Positions 1-10,249 of a DNA stretch of 64,000 nucleotides are shown here, piece after piece. This stretch comes from Luzula sylvatica (lineage: Eukaryota; Streptophyta; Magnoliopsida; Poales; Juncaceae). The stretch is taken from assembly GCA_946800325.1 (NCBI GenBank), contig OX326956.1, positions 25,456,356 to 25,520,355 on the forward strand. The letters are read 5' to 3'. Positions within the stretch are counted from its first letter, which is position 1. Each line of letters opens with the position of its first letter. The notes below the pieces were generated by a model that did not search any database, was not told the origin of the DNA, and saw nothing but the letters and a program-made list of their open reading frames with translations. Position numbers and translations under genes: made by a program.

Positions 1-805
1 CTCTTTTGGACGCATTCATATTTTTTTTCTTTAATTTCAGGTCATTAGATTACTTAACACAATGAGCTAGTTCAAGAGGTCATTCAATTTTGTTTCTTTG
101 GATAATGGATAAGGTCCACGAAAAAACGAAGATGTTACAAAATGCATTTTTTATGTGTTATTATCTCCAAAAAGGTATTGCACTACAAATAGATATTGCC
201 CACCTATGTGATCATCACTGAGCAAATCTTGCACTCTTTCAACTTTTATACCTTCCACAAATCTTGACCAAATTCATGCTTTAATTTGCAAATTAAAGTG
301 CATTATTCAGAAAAAAAATATGATTGTAATCATATATTTGCGTAAATAATTAATGGGTTTCGCATATAATTATGTTACGCATATCCGATACGTCTCGAAT
401 ACTTCAAAAATGCAAAAATATTATGACGATACGCATATCCGATAAGGATACGGGTGTGATACGTTTCGAATACGTATCGGATACGTCACGTGGCGTATTC
501 GAATATTTTAATATTTATTCTTTTCGGATACGACAAGGATACGACGGGAATACGTAGGAATAAGGCAAGATAATAAGTTGGAATACTCTGTTTATGATAC
601 TTCAGCTAATTATATATTTTTGTCCATAATATTTTTAATAATAATTTTAAATAAATTATATATAATATTTCTAGATTAGTTCGGGATACTTCGAGAATAA
701 ATTTAGGATATTTTCATGATACTTGTATTGTTTGATTGATTTTATTTATTGTCATGATATTTCATTTAAAAATATTATTAATTTATTATTTATTTGAAAT
801 AATAA
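1..805. other. AT-rich spacer, no gene seen
   Basis: No convincing coding sequence is visible. Positions 370-560 are unusually rich in GATACG/CGTATC words in both orientations, suggesting an old degenerate repeat. The 61-codon open frame there is made of these repeats and I do not treat it as a gene. Confidence 0.5.
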
Positions 806-814
806 TTATATAGT

Positions 815-2660
815 GGAAATTTTTTAGATGTAACCAAGTTTTTAAACTTTATACCCGAAATAACCAAGTTTTGAACATAATTCTCAAAATGTCTTTTGCG
901 GGGTACCATTCAGCGCCTTTTTTAAATAGCGGAGAACCATTCAGCGCCTTTGTTTACCGAGTAATTAAGGCAGTTAAATAAAGACGCTGAATGAAACAGC
1001 GCCATATTCACAGATATTTAAAAAAACAATTTATTCCACTCCAAGATGTACCCCCCGAATTCTCCATTATTTAGTTATTACGTTCAATTATATTGATAAT
1101 TAAGATATATAATTAAATATTCAGTAAAATTTATTCAAATTTATGAATTCGAATGAATATTAATTATGTATTAAATTAACAGCTAATATGTAATGGTTAT
1201 TATTTTAATTAAATATACGAATCAAAATTATCCAAATTTTATCATAACATTCCTATGTTATAATTAGTATATTTAATTAAAATGATAACCGGTACATGTT
1301 AGCTGTTAACTTAATCCATAATTAATAATCATTCGAATTCATAAATTTGAATAAATTTTACTGAATATTTAATTATATATCTTAATTATCAATATAATTG
1401 AACGAATAACTAAATAATGGAGAATTCGGCAGGTACATCTTGGAGTTGAATAATTTTTTTAAATCTTATTTTCAAACCGATGTGTCTGTGTGATATTAAA
1501 AAAAGAAAAAATTAAACCCCTCCAAAGTGTACACGCCGAATTCTCCATTATTTAGTTATTACGTTCAATTATATTGATAATTAAGATATATAATTAAATA
1601 TGCAGTAAAATTTATTCAAATTTATGAATTCGAACAATTATTAATTATGGATTAAGTTAACAGCTAACATGTACTGGTTATCATTTTAATTAAATAGACG
1701 AATCGAAATTATCCAAATTTTACCATAACTACTCTATGTCATAATTAGTATATTTAATTAAAATAATAACTAGTACATGTTAGCTGTTAACTTAATATAT
1801 AATTAATAATTGTTCGAATTCATAAATTTGAATAAATTTTACTGAATATTTAATTATATATCTTAATTATCAATATAATTGAACGTAATAACTAAATAAT
1901 GGAGAATTCGGCGTGTACACTTTGGAGGGGTTTAATTTTTTTACATATTTTTTCCACATGGTAACGTGTGTATGTCAGATATTAAAAATAAAAAAATTAA
2001 TTTTCTCCAAAATGTACCCGCCGAATTCTCCATTATTTAGTTATTACGTTCAATTATATTGATAATTAAGATATATAATTAAATATTCAGTAAAATTTAT
2101 TCAAATTTATGAATTCGAAGAATTATTAATTACATATTAAGTTAACAGCTAACATGTACTGGTTATAATTTTAATTAAATATATTAATTATAACATAGAA
2201 ATGTTATGATAAAATTTGGATAATTTCGATTCGTATATTTAATTAAAATAATAACCATTACATATTAGCTGTTAACTTAATACATAATTAATATTCATTC
2301 AAATTCATAAACTTGAATAAATTTTACTGAATATTTAATTGTATATCTTAATTATCAATATAATTGAACGTAATAACTAAATAATGAAGAATTCGGCGGG
2401 TACATCTTGGAGTGGAATAATTTTTTTTTTTTTAAATATCTGTGAAATGGCGCTGATTCATTCAGCACCTGGCGCTGTTTCATTCGGCGCCTTCATTTAA
2501 CTGCCTTAATTACTCCCGTAAACAAAGGCGCTGAATGGTTCTCCGCTATTTAAAAAAGGCGCTGAATGGTACCCCGCAAAAGACATTTTGAGAATTATGT
2601 TCAAAACTTGGTTATTTCGGGTATAAAGTTTAAAAACTTGGTTACATCTAAAAAATTTCC
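815..2660. mobile_element. Foldback Mutator-like element E1 (alternating palindrome array)
   Basis: Non-autonomous DNA element of about 1846 bp. It is flanked by a perfect 9-bp direct repeat TTATATAGT (806-814 and 2661-2669), the target-duplication length typical of the Mutator superfamily. The ends are inverted repeats beginning GGAAATTTTTTAGATGTAAC, nearly identical for at least 145 bp and containing TTTTGCGGGGTACCATTCAGC and repeated ACCATTCAGCGCC words. The interior has six arms of roughly 200 bp in alternating orientation (about 1026-1225, 1240-1450, 1510-1715, 1725-1940, 2005-2200, 2215-2425). It can fold either as one giant hairpin or as three separate hairpins. No coding capacity is seen. 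The superfamily is inferred from the duplication length; no transposase is present. A relative lies at about 33515-35497. Confidence 0.8.
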
Positions 2661-2669
2661 TTATATAGT

Positions 2670-4465
2670 CATGTTCGTATCCCTCATTTTTTGAAAATTG
2701 TCCTATCGTTATATCCGTATCGTTTGCAACATAACATATAATATCTTGATGCATGAGGATACAATAGTAATACATTAAATAGTTTATTGATAATCACATA
2801 ATGGAAAATCATAAAAAAAAAATGGAAGATTTGTTTGATGGCAATTTTCTAAGAAATACTTTTGTGGTATATATTAATTTCAAATAATTCTGAATAGTTT
2901 TTTTTTTATGTTTTGTCATGTTTCACAATTTTTTTTGCTTTTGGCTGAATGTAATAAAAGCTTGACGATGATGTTGATAGTACATGCAGATCTTTTTTTA
3001 GCACATATTTTTGTCTTTATCATATTAATTGACAAAATTAAAATTTGATTAAGCTTTAATTTCAATCCACATATAATTTTATATTTTTTGTGTCCTACGA
3101 AGAAAAACAATTAAGGTGTATTGGTTCTATGAATCCTTTTAAAGCAATAAACTTTCTATTTACTTTTTACCATATCTTATCTAATACCAATAAATCTTTA
3201 TAAAATATTAAAATATATTCATGCAACACTGATAAATCACCATATTAATGAATGCATCCTAACAACACAGAATAAATAATATAATTAATATATAAATGTA
3301 TTTTTAATTATACTTTATTTTTAATTTAAGTATAATGCAGGCTGGTTTATTTTTTGAAAATTTCTAAAATATAAATATATAACTAGAAACTGTATATATT
3401 TATGTTATCCAGTCACTGACAAGTGGGACCAAATCAAGTATACCAACCAATCATAACCTACCACGTCAATTAATTAATGCGCCAACTAATAAGTTCTCTG
3501 TAGTCTGTACTGAATAAAAGTACTTCTAGAAAAGCGAATATTAACAACCAAAAAAAATTACTTTTTTATATTCCAGCTATGTAATATTAATGGCCAGAAA
3601 ATAAAAATGAAAAGAATATTCTTTCCAGCTAGAAGGGCATTAATGTCATTACATTATTAATTATGACGATTAGCAGATTTATTAACAAAGATTCATTCAA
3701 TACCCCACGTCGTCCCATCCGCGAACTCCCCCCACCTGTATTCCCCCCTCCATTCCATCCTAACCGTAGATCTCAATTTCTTTTGCATATTTCAGATGAT
3801 TTTATAAAAATATTTTGTACACTCAGTCAACTAGTGTCAACACAGATAACTTTACTTAATTTTTTGTAAAAATAATACGCGTTGAGTTGAACTTTATTGT
3901 CGAATATTTCTCATGAACATATTTTTATATTTTATTTCAAAATAAGATCATGTACTTGTCAAATATTTCTAACATATAATTAAATACACTTGAAAAACGA
4001 AAATATTATATTAAAAATCGAAATAAATAAATAATAAATATAAATTAACTAAATATAATAAATATTTACTTTATATGTTCACTAATAACAAATTTTTAGC
4101 ATTTGTCGTATTAAAATTTTATATCTAATGCATCAAATATTATATATAAATAGACGTATCGTAATTTAATTTTTTATAAAAATTACGGTATCATGTCAGA
4201 TACGATTTTGTATTCGTATTGATGCAACATATCTCGTAGCCATACATAACTAAACATAAACGTATAAAATGTTAATTTTAATTATTTTTTTTTAATCTAA
4301 ATTTAATTCAACGGAGTAACTAAACAAAAAAAATATATATTCCGATAAATAAAATCTTATTTAAAACGGAATATATATACTCACCAGTCACCACAATGAG
4401 TTCAACATAGAATATCCGTTATAAATAAATATCTAATTAATCAAACCAAGTCATCATAGTTAAAA
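2670..4465. other. AT-rich spacer upstream of the AAA ATPase gene
   Basis: About 1.8 kb with no recognisable gene. Short open frames (for example near 2916-3110 and 3663-3869) have low-complexity composition and no family resemblance. A few GATACG-like words recur near 2690-2730 and 4190-4230, as at 370-560. Confidence 0.5.
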
Positions 4466-4469
4466 AAAC

Positions 4470-4479
4470 TATATATAAA
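4470..4479 (+). promoter_or_regulatory. Putative TATA box of the AAA ATPase gene
   Basis: TATATATAAAC-type motif about 310 bases upstream of the chosen start codon. The following 5' leader contains runs of CT-rich sequence, as often seen in plant leaders. Position fits but no transcript data support it. Confidence 0.4.
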
Positions 4480-4788
4480 CAAATAACTCCTATATCCATT
4501 GCAAAAACAAATGGAGAGGAATAAAGTTAAGTTAAACCCAAAATAACTTCCCGTCTCCCCCAAACACACCAAAAATCAAAATCAATCGTTGAATTGAACA
4601 ATTCAACTATTGTTATCGTCGTAGTTACTTATCGAAGCTTCTCACCAGACTTTCTCCCCCCTCTTCAACAAATCCAACCCTCATATCATATACGCTCCCT
4701 TTCATCCCTCTCCTACCAAAGTTCCTCTCCTCTCCTCTCGCTCTTTCTCTCTTTCTTCGCCATTGCCGAGTTTCCCCAATTCCTTCTC

Positions 4789-6303
4789 ATGCTGTCCTTC
4801 AGCATGAATCTGATTCATGCACTCGGTTATGGTTTCATCGGATTGATTCTCTTCAGAGTTTTTCTCTCCCACAAGTCTCTTGCCCATCTCTTTACTTGGT
4901 GCTGGTGGAAGATTGGCGAATTTCTTCACGTTTATCAGTACTTCGACGTGCCGAGGTACAATGTGAATTTGCAAGAGAATCCTTTGTATAGGAAGGCCGT
5001 GACTTATGTATCTTCGCTTCCTTCTCTCGAGTGTTCTGAATCGGCTTCGTTGTTTTCGTCGGCGTCGAGGACGAATGATTTCAGTTTACAGCTCGGTCCT
5101 GGTCAATCGACTGAAGATTCGTTTCACGGTGCTCGGCTTAGATGGACGAAACCATCTGACGGTCATGAGCGTCTGGTATTGAGAGTTCGCCGGCAGGATC
5201 GAGTGAGGGTTCTTCGCCCTTATTTAATGCATCTCGAGAATCAAGCCGATACATCGGAGATTCGGAGAAGGGAACTGTATCTATACACGAATTCCGGTGG
5301 TGAAAGCAAGAGCAAATGGATTTCGTTACCCTTCACTCATCCTGCCACTCTCGACACCTTGGCAATGGATCAGAATCTCCGAACCCGTCTCCGTACCGAT
5401 CTTGAAGGATTTCTTGACGGCAAATCGTACTATCATCAACTAGGCCGAGTCTGGCGACGAAGCTATCTTCTTTACGGGCCACATGGCACCGGTAAATCCG
5501 CTTTCGCCGCAGCCATGGCGAGATTTCTCAATTACGACGTATACGACGTGGATTTATCTCGTTGCAGACCCGAAGATCTCCGATCCATCTTAATCCACAC
5601 GAATCCTCGTTCTCTCATCTTGATGGAAGATCTTGATAGATACTTGGACGAAACGGGTAATTCCGGCGCAGCGAGTATCCTCTCCTTCATGGACGGGATC
5701 TTCACTTGTTGCGGCGAAGAACGAGTAATGGTTTTCACGATCAGTAAAGAAAAAGAAGGAGTCGATCCAGCGATTCTCAGGCCGGGTCGACTCGACGTCC
5801 ACATCCATTTCCCCATGTGCGATTTTAACGGATTCAAAGAACTCGCTAGCAATTACCTCGGCGTAAACGAGCACAAATTATTCCAACACGTCGAAGAAGG
5901 ATTCCAAACGGGGGCCCAAATCAGCCATGCTGAGGTGGGCGAAATAATGATAGCCAATAGGAGATCGCCAACTCGTGCGATAAAAACAGTGATCAGCGCG
6001 TTGCAACACGCGGTGGCCGGCGAGGCAAGGAGTAGTTCGGTGGCGAGGCGAACGAGCGAGAATTTTTACACGAACCATCGAACGAGTCAAGTGGGGAGGG
6101 ACGAAACGTTCGAGACGCCGCGGGCCGGCGCTGACGTGGCGGGAGGAGAGAGATTCGGGAAGGAGAACGTGCCGATGAAAGAGTTTAAGAAATTGTACGG
6201 GTTTATCAAGATTAAGAGTAGCAGGAACGGGATGGTAGCGCCGGTGGAGGTCGAAACGCCGACGTTTAGAGATGCCGGTGATGGTTTCGAGATTAAAAGA
6301 TAA
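4789..6303 (+). CDS. BCS1-like AAA-type ATPase (At2g46620-like)
   Basis: Single-exon gene for a 504-residue AAA ATPase of the plant BCS1-like clade, probably a membrane-anchored, ATP-driven protein-remodelling enzyme. The open frame continues upstream to 4594, but the first in-frame ATG is at 4789; the next Met is five codons later. Residues 8-27 form a hydrophobic N-terminal segment, followed by the AAA-ATPase-associated N-terminal region (about 30-130). The Walker A motif GPHGTGKS is at 230-237, Walker B LILMEDLD at 276-283, and RPGRLD (331-336) matches the arginine-finger region. The sensor-1 stretch reads FTISKEKEGVDP and lacks the usual Asn. The C-terminal tail (about 410-504) is family-variable. 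Homology to At2g46620 is from recall of the family, not a search. The last 56 codons are duplicated at 7669-7837. Confidence 0.9.
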   Translation: MLSFSMNLIHALGYGFIGLILFRVFLSHKSLAHLFTWCWWKIGEFLHVYQYFDVPRYNVNLQENPLYRKAVTYVSSLPSLECSESASLFSSASRTNDFSLQLGPGQSTEDSFHGARLRWTKPSDGHERLVLRVRRQDRVRVLRPYLMHLENQADTSEIRRRELYLYTNSGGESKSKWISLPFTHPATLDTLAMDQNLRTRLRTDLEGFLDGKSYYHQLGRVWRRSYLLYGPHGTGKSAFAAAMARFLNYDVYDVDLSRCRPEDLRSILIHTNPRSLILMEDLDRYLDETGNSGAASILSFMDGIFTCCGEERVMVFTISKEKEGVDPAILRPGRLDVHIHFPMCDFNGFKELASNYLGVNEHKLFQHVEEGFQTGAQISHAEVGEIMIANRRSPTRAIKTVISALQHAVAGEARSSSVARRTSENFYTNHRTSQVGRDETFETPRAGADVAGGERFGKENVPMKEFKKLYGFIKIKSSRNGMVAPVEVETPTFRDAGDGFEIKR

Positions 6304-6860
6304 AATCTCGGAATTTGTATCAGTTTTTTTGATTTTTTTTTTTTTTTTTTGTTAGGTTGGTAGGCGATTTTTTATTTTCTTTTGAAATTGAATTTATATA
6401 TATATATCGATTGGTGAAATTGTAAATGAAACAAATATACTAAGTTTGTGCTTGGGAAATGGTAGTTACTAGTTAGTAGCGATCGGTACGGTATCGTCGC
6501 ATGATGTTAAAAATATTATTTCGTCGTGTTGGATGCCAAATGTTATATCGATGCTATTATTTTTATCTTTCGTTTTGAAAATGGTATGTTGATTTTATTT
6601 TTTTTACAAAAATGCATAATCATATCCATTAATGTGCTAGCTATAACGTCCATCGAATATTGTTAAAAGTAAATTATTGGTGAATAATCACTAACAATGG
6701 AGAATAAATTTTTACATGTTGATGATGAGCAATTCGATGCTAAAATTTTAAATTGGTGAATATATGACTTTTTTTCACGAGAGTTGAAAGTTATTAAACA
6801 TTATTCCATTTCTGAGTCAACATTGCACAAATGTATGCTAAAGATGAAATAATTTAATGT
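6132..6860. repeat. Parent copy of duplicated AAA-ATPase 3' end and flank
   Basis: This stretch (end of the coding region, 3' UTR and about 500 bases of downstream spacer) recurs with high identity at about 7667-8400. Its last part recurs a third time near 10105-10170. The shared sequence starts near GACGTGGCGGGAGGAGAG and ends shortly after CATTGCACAAATGTAT. Confidence 0.85.
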
Positions 6861-7229
6861 ATATATTATATATATTAAAAGATAATATACTGAGGGGTTT
6901 TTTGGCGAGTGGAATCGGATTAAAAGGTGGAGAAAAAAATTAAAAAGTATAATTTTTTGTTCGATTATTTAGAATATTTTAGAATTTTATTATTATAATA
7001 TTATTATCTATAAAGCAATTATATTATAATAATAAAATAATTGCATTATAGTTATTATATTCATATAATATAATATATTTTATTGTAATAATATCAAAAT
7101 ATATTGTTACATACTAATTATATTATATATATATAATTAAAGTTATATAGATTTAATAACTATAATAGAATTATTCTTTGATTATAATTTTTTACTACAC
7201 CTGAATATATCAATAATATTAGGGAAATT

Positions 7230-7620
7230 AAAAAAAAAAATCCTATCTTTTTTGGATATTTAAGAAAATCCACTATCTTTTTGAAAACTCCAAAAATAAC
7301 CTCTACCAAATTTGTGTTTTCATATGTAGTAATTAAAAGAATATTTTTGTTATTTGTATTAATTTTAAAAAAGTCCTAATTTTTTTAGCTTATAATAATT
7401 TCAAAAAAATAATTATCATATGTTATATTTATATAATTTTAATATTTCATACATTATATATTTTTTTCCTGAAAAACTAACATAAAATAATAATAAGATA
7501 AACAACAATAATCAAAGAACACCTTGCAAATATTTAAAACTTTAAATATCATGAAACTATTAAAAAATACATAAAATAAGAACGAAAATAAAAAAAATAA
7601 AACTAGATGTTTAAGCAAAA
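7230..7620. repeat. Arm of an inverted-repeat element
   Basis: AT-rich arm containing ACACCTTGCAAATATTT and CATATGTAGTAATTAAAAG. A related arm lies in the same orientation at about 8580-8930 and an inverted one at about 8940-9285. Together they bracket the duplicated AAA-ATPase fragment. Confidence 0.55.
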
Positions 7621-7668
7621 AAATTTCTATCAATATATTTTCAATGTGTTTATTTTATTATTATCTGA

Positions 7669-7837
7669 CGTGGCGGGAGGAGAGAGATTCGGGAAGGAGA
7701 ACGTGCTGATGAAAGAGTTTAAGAAATTGTACGGGTTTATCAAGATTAAGAATAGCAGGAACGGGATGGTAGCGCCGGTGGAGGTCGAAACGCCGACGTT
7801 TAGAAATGCCGGTGATGGTTTCGAGATTAAAAGATAA
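7669..7837 (+). pseudogene. Duplicated C-terminal fragment of the AAA ATPase
   Basis: Encodes only the last 56 residues of the upstream AAA ATPase, starting at DVAGGERF and ending EIKR then stop, with three substitutions (Pro to Leu, Ser to Asn, Asp to Asn). The 3' UTR and spacer after it are also copied. No ATPase core is present, so it cannot be functional. The open frame extends upstream to 7607 through unrelated AT-rich sequence. It lies between related inverted arms (7230-7620 and 8940-9285), so capture by a foldback element is possible; a segmental duplication later hit by an element is the alternative. Confidence 0.85.
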
Positions 7838-8579
7838 AATCTCGGAATTTGTATCAGTTTTTTTTATTATTATTTTTTTCTTAGGTTGGTAGGCGATTTT
7901 TTATTTTCTTTTGAAATTGAATTTATATATATAACGATTGGTGAAATTGTAAATTAAACAAATATACTAAGTTTGTGCTTGGGAAATGGTAGTTACTAGT
8001 TAGTAGTGGAACTACTACTATGGATCTATGATCGGTACAGTATCGTCGCATGATGTTAAAAATATTTTTTCGTCGTGTTGGATGCCAAACGTTATATCGA
8101 TGCTATTATTTTTATTTTTCTTTTTGAAAATGGTGTGTTGATTTTTTTTTTTTTTTTTAAATGCATAATCATATCCATTAATGTGCTAGCTATAACGTCC
8201 ATTGAATATTGTTAAAAGTAAATTATTGGTGAATAATCACTAACAATGGAGAATAAATTTTTACATGTTGGTGATGAGCAATTAGATGCTAAGATTTCAG
8301 CAAATTGGTGAATATAAGACTTTTTTTCACGAGAGTTGAAAGTTATTAAACATTATTCCATCTCCGAGTCAACATTGCACAAATGTATCCTAAAGATAAA
8401 AGATTATACATATAATATAATTAGTACAATAATATATATAACTAAATTTTTCCCCGCGCAATTGGGCGGGAGTTCTCGAATTTGTCACGATTTATTTTTC
8501 CTAATATGTAATGTAATTAGATTCTATGTTTATTTTTGCGTGATTGTTCGCACATCCGCGTTTTGGTATATTTTTAATT

Positions 8580-9285
8580 CCTAACTTTTTTGGATATTGT
8601 AAAAGATCTTCTATTTTTTTTTGTAAACTCTAAAAAAACTCTCTATCAAACATGTATTTCCACATACCCCTTATGGATGATACTATTTTTTTTTGCCAAA
8701 ATACCCTTCAAATCTCATATGTAGTAATTAAAAATTATTTTGGTTATCTTTTATTAATTTTAAGAAAATTCATAAACAGTTCTTAACATGTAATAATTTT
8801 AAAAAATATATATTTATTGTGTTTATATAATTTTAATATTTCATTCATTATTCACAAAAAACTAACATCAAGCAATAATAAAATAAAGAATAATAAATAA
8901 ACACCTTGAAAATATTGATAGAAAAATATCTATTTAAACATCTATTTTTTATTTTAGTTTTCCTTTTATGTATTTTTTAATAATTTCATGATATTTTATT
9001 TTTAAATATTTGCAAGGTGTTCTTTTAATAATGTTGTTCATCTTATTAATTTTATGTTAGTTTTTTAGGAAAAAAATATAAAAGTCAAATATTTGTAATG
9101 AATGAAATATTCAAATTATATAACATATGATATATTGAATTTTTTTTTAATTATTATATATTATAAAAAAATTAGGATTTTTTTAAACTAATAAAAAAAT
9201 AATTTTTTTTAATTACTACATATGTAAATTTAAGGATTTTTTTACAATATGTACAAATTTAAGGAGTTTTTTGAAAATTTTCAAT
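8580..9285. mobile_element. Probable foldback MITE (about 0.7 kb)
   Basis: The first half (8580-8930) and second half (8940-9285) are imperfect reverse complements. One half carries CACCTTGAAAATATT, the other AATATTTGCAAGGTGTTC; both carry CATATGTAGTAATT-type words. Termini are not sharp and I could not define a target duplication. No open frame is seen. Confidence 0.5.
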
Positions 9286-9565
9286 ATTTTATTGAGATAC
9301 AAAATATTAATGAATTTGGTCCACAATGGACCAAGATTGACCTAATTTTTATATTAATTGATTTATACAGACCATGTTTAAATGAATAAACCAAGTAATT
9401 AATGACTTTTCTCTTTCTAATTAAGACCAAGCATAATCATGACTTTATATATAATGAATGAATGCGGTCTACGGTGGTCCATAATAAATCAAGTTATTTA
9501 ATGTATCTCGGTGCACATCGATGAAGTTCATGGAATAAAGAACGGCTATAATGTATTTAGTGAAA

Positions 9566-9885
9566 TAAGAGTTCAATTCAATGGCTCACAAATAATGTGA
9601 TGATGTGGACTTGTGGAGTCATGAGATGAGTGAGATTTCTCTAAAATTATAACTGAGTTTAATCCAATGACTCACAATAAAGTGGTGATGTGGAGTCATG
9701 AGATGAGAGAGATTTTTCTAAAATTATAACTGAATTCAATCCAATAACTCACAATAAAGTGGTGATGTGGAGTCATGAGAGGAGAGGGATTTTTGTAAAA
9801 TTATAACTGAGTTCAATTCAACGACTCACAATAAAGTGGTGATGTGGAGTCACGAGATGAGAGGGATTTTTCTAAAATTATAACT
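9566..9885. repeat. Minisatellite, about 77-bp unit, four copies
   Basis: Four tandem copies of a unit that includes GACTCACAATAAAGTGGTGA, GTGGAGTCATGAGATGAGAG and TTTCTAAAATTATAACT. Copies differ by point changes; the first is the most diverged. Confidence 0.85.
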
Positions 9886-9889
9886 ATTA

Positions 9890-10180
9890 ATAACATTGTA
9901 TTAGTTATATAGATTTAGTAACTATAATATAATTATTCTTTGATTATAATATTTTGTTCCACTTGAATATATTAATAATATTATAACATTATTATTATAT
10001 ATTATTATAATGATATATAATATTATATTAATTATATGAATATAATTATTTTATTATTATGATATAATTACAATGTAATATAATAATTATTTTAGTATTA
10101 TGATATAATTACGAGTTGAAAGTAATGAAAGTCTAATATTATTCCATGTCTGAGTCAAGATTGCACAAGTGTATGTTAAA
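9890..10180. repeat. Third, rearranged copy of the AAA-ATPase downstream flank
   Basis: Positions 9900-9985 match 7140-7222 (TTATATAGATTTA..TATTCTTTGATTATAAT), and 10105-10170 match the 6780-6850 block (GAGTTGAAAGT..CATTGCACAAGTGTAT). The blocks are in a different order from the parent, so this is a rearranged duplicate. Confidence 0.65.
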
Positions 10181-10249
10181 GATTAAATTTGGAATTAAAA
10201 GTATATTGTATAAATCTTAAAAGATATATATACTAAGTACTAACCAGAA

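Noticed and set aside
815..2660. CRISPR-like array because of repeated units
   Set aside because: Units alternate in orientation, are about 200 bp long, diverge from each other and lack spacers; the genome is eukaryotic.
4594..4788. 65-codon upstream extension of the AAA ATPase frame
   Set aside because: It begins at a TTG and contains no ATG before 4789; its CT-rich codons look like a leader.
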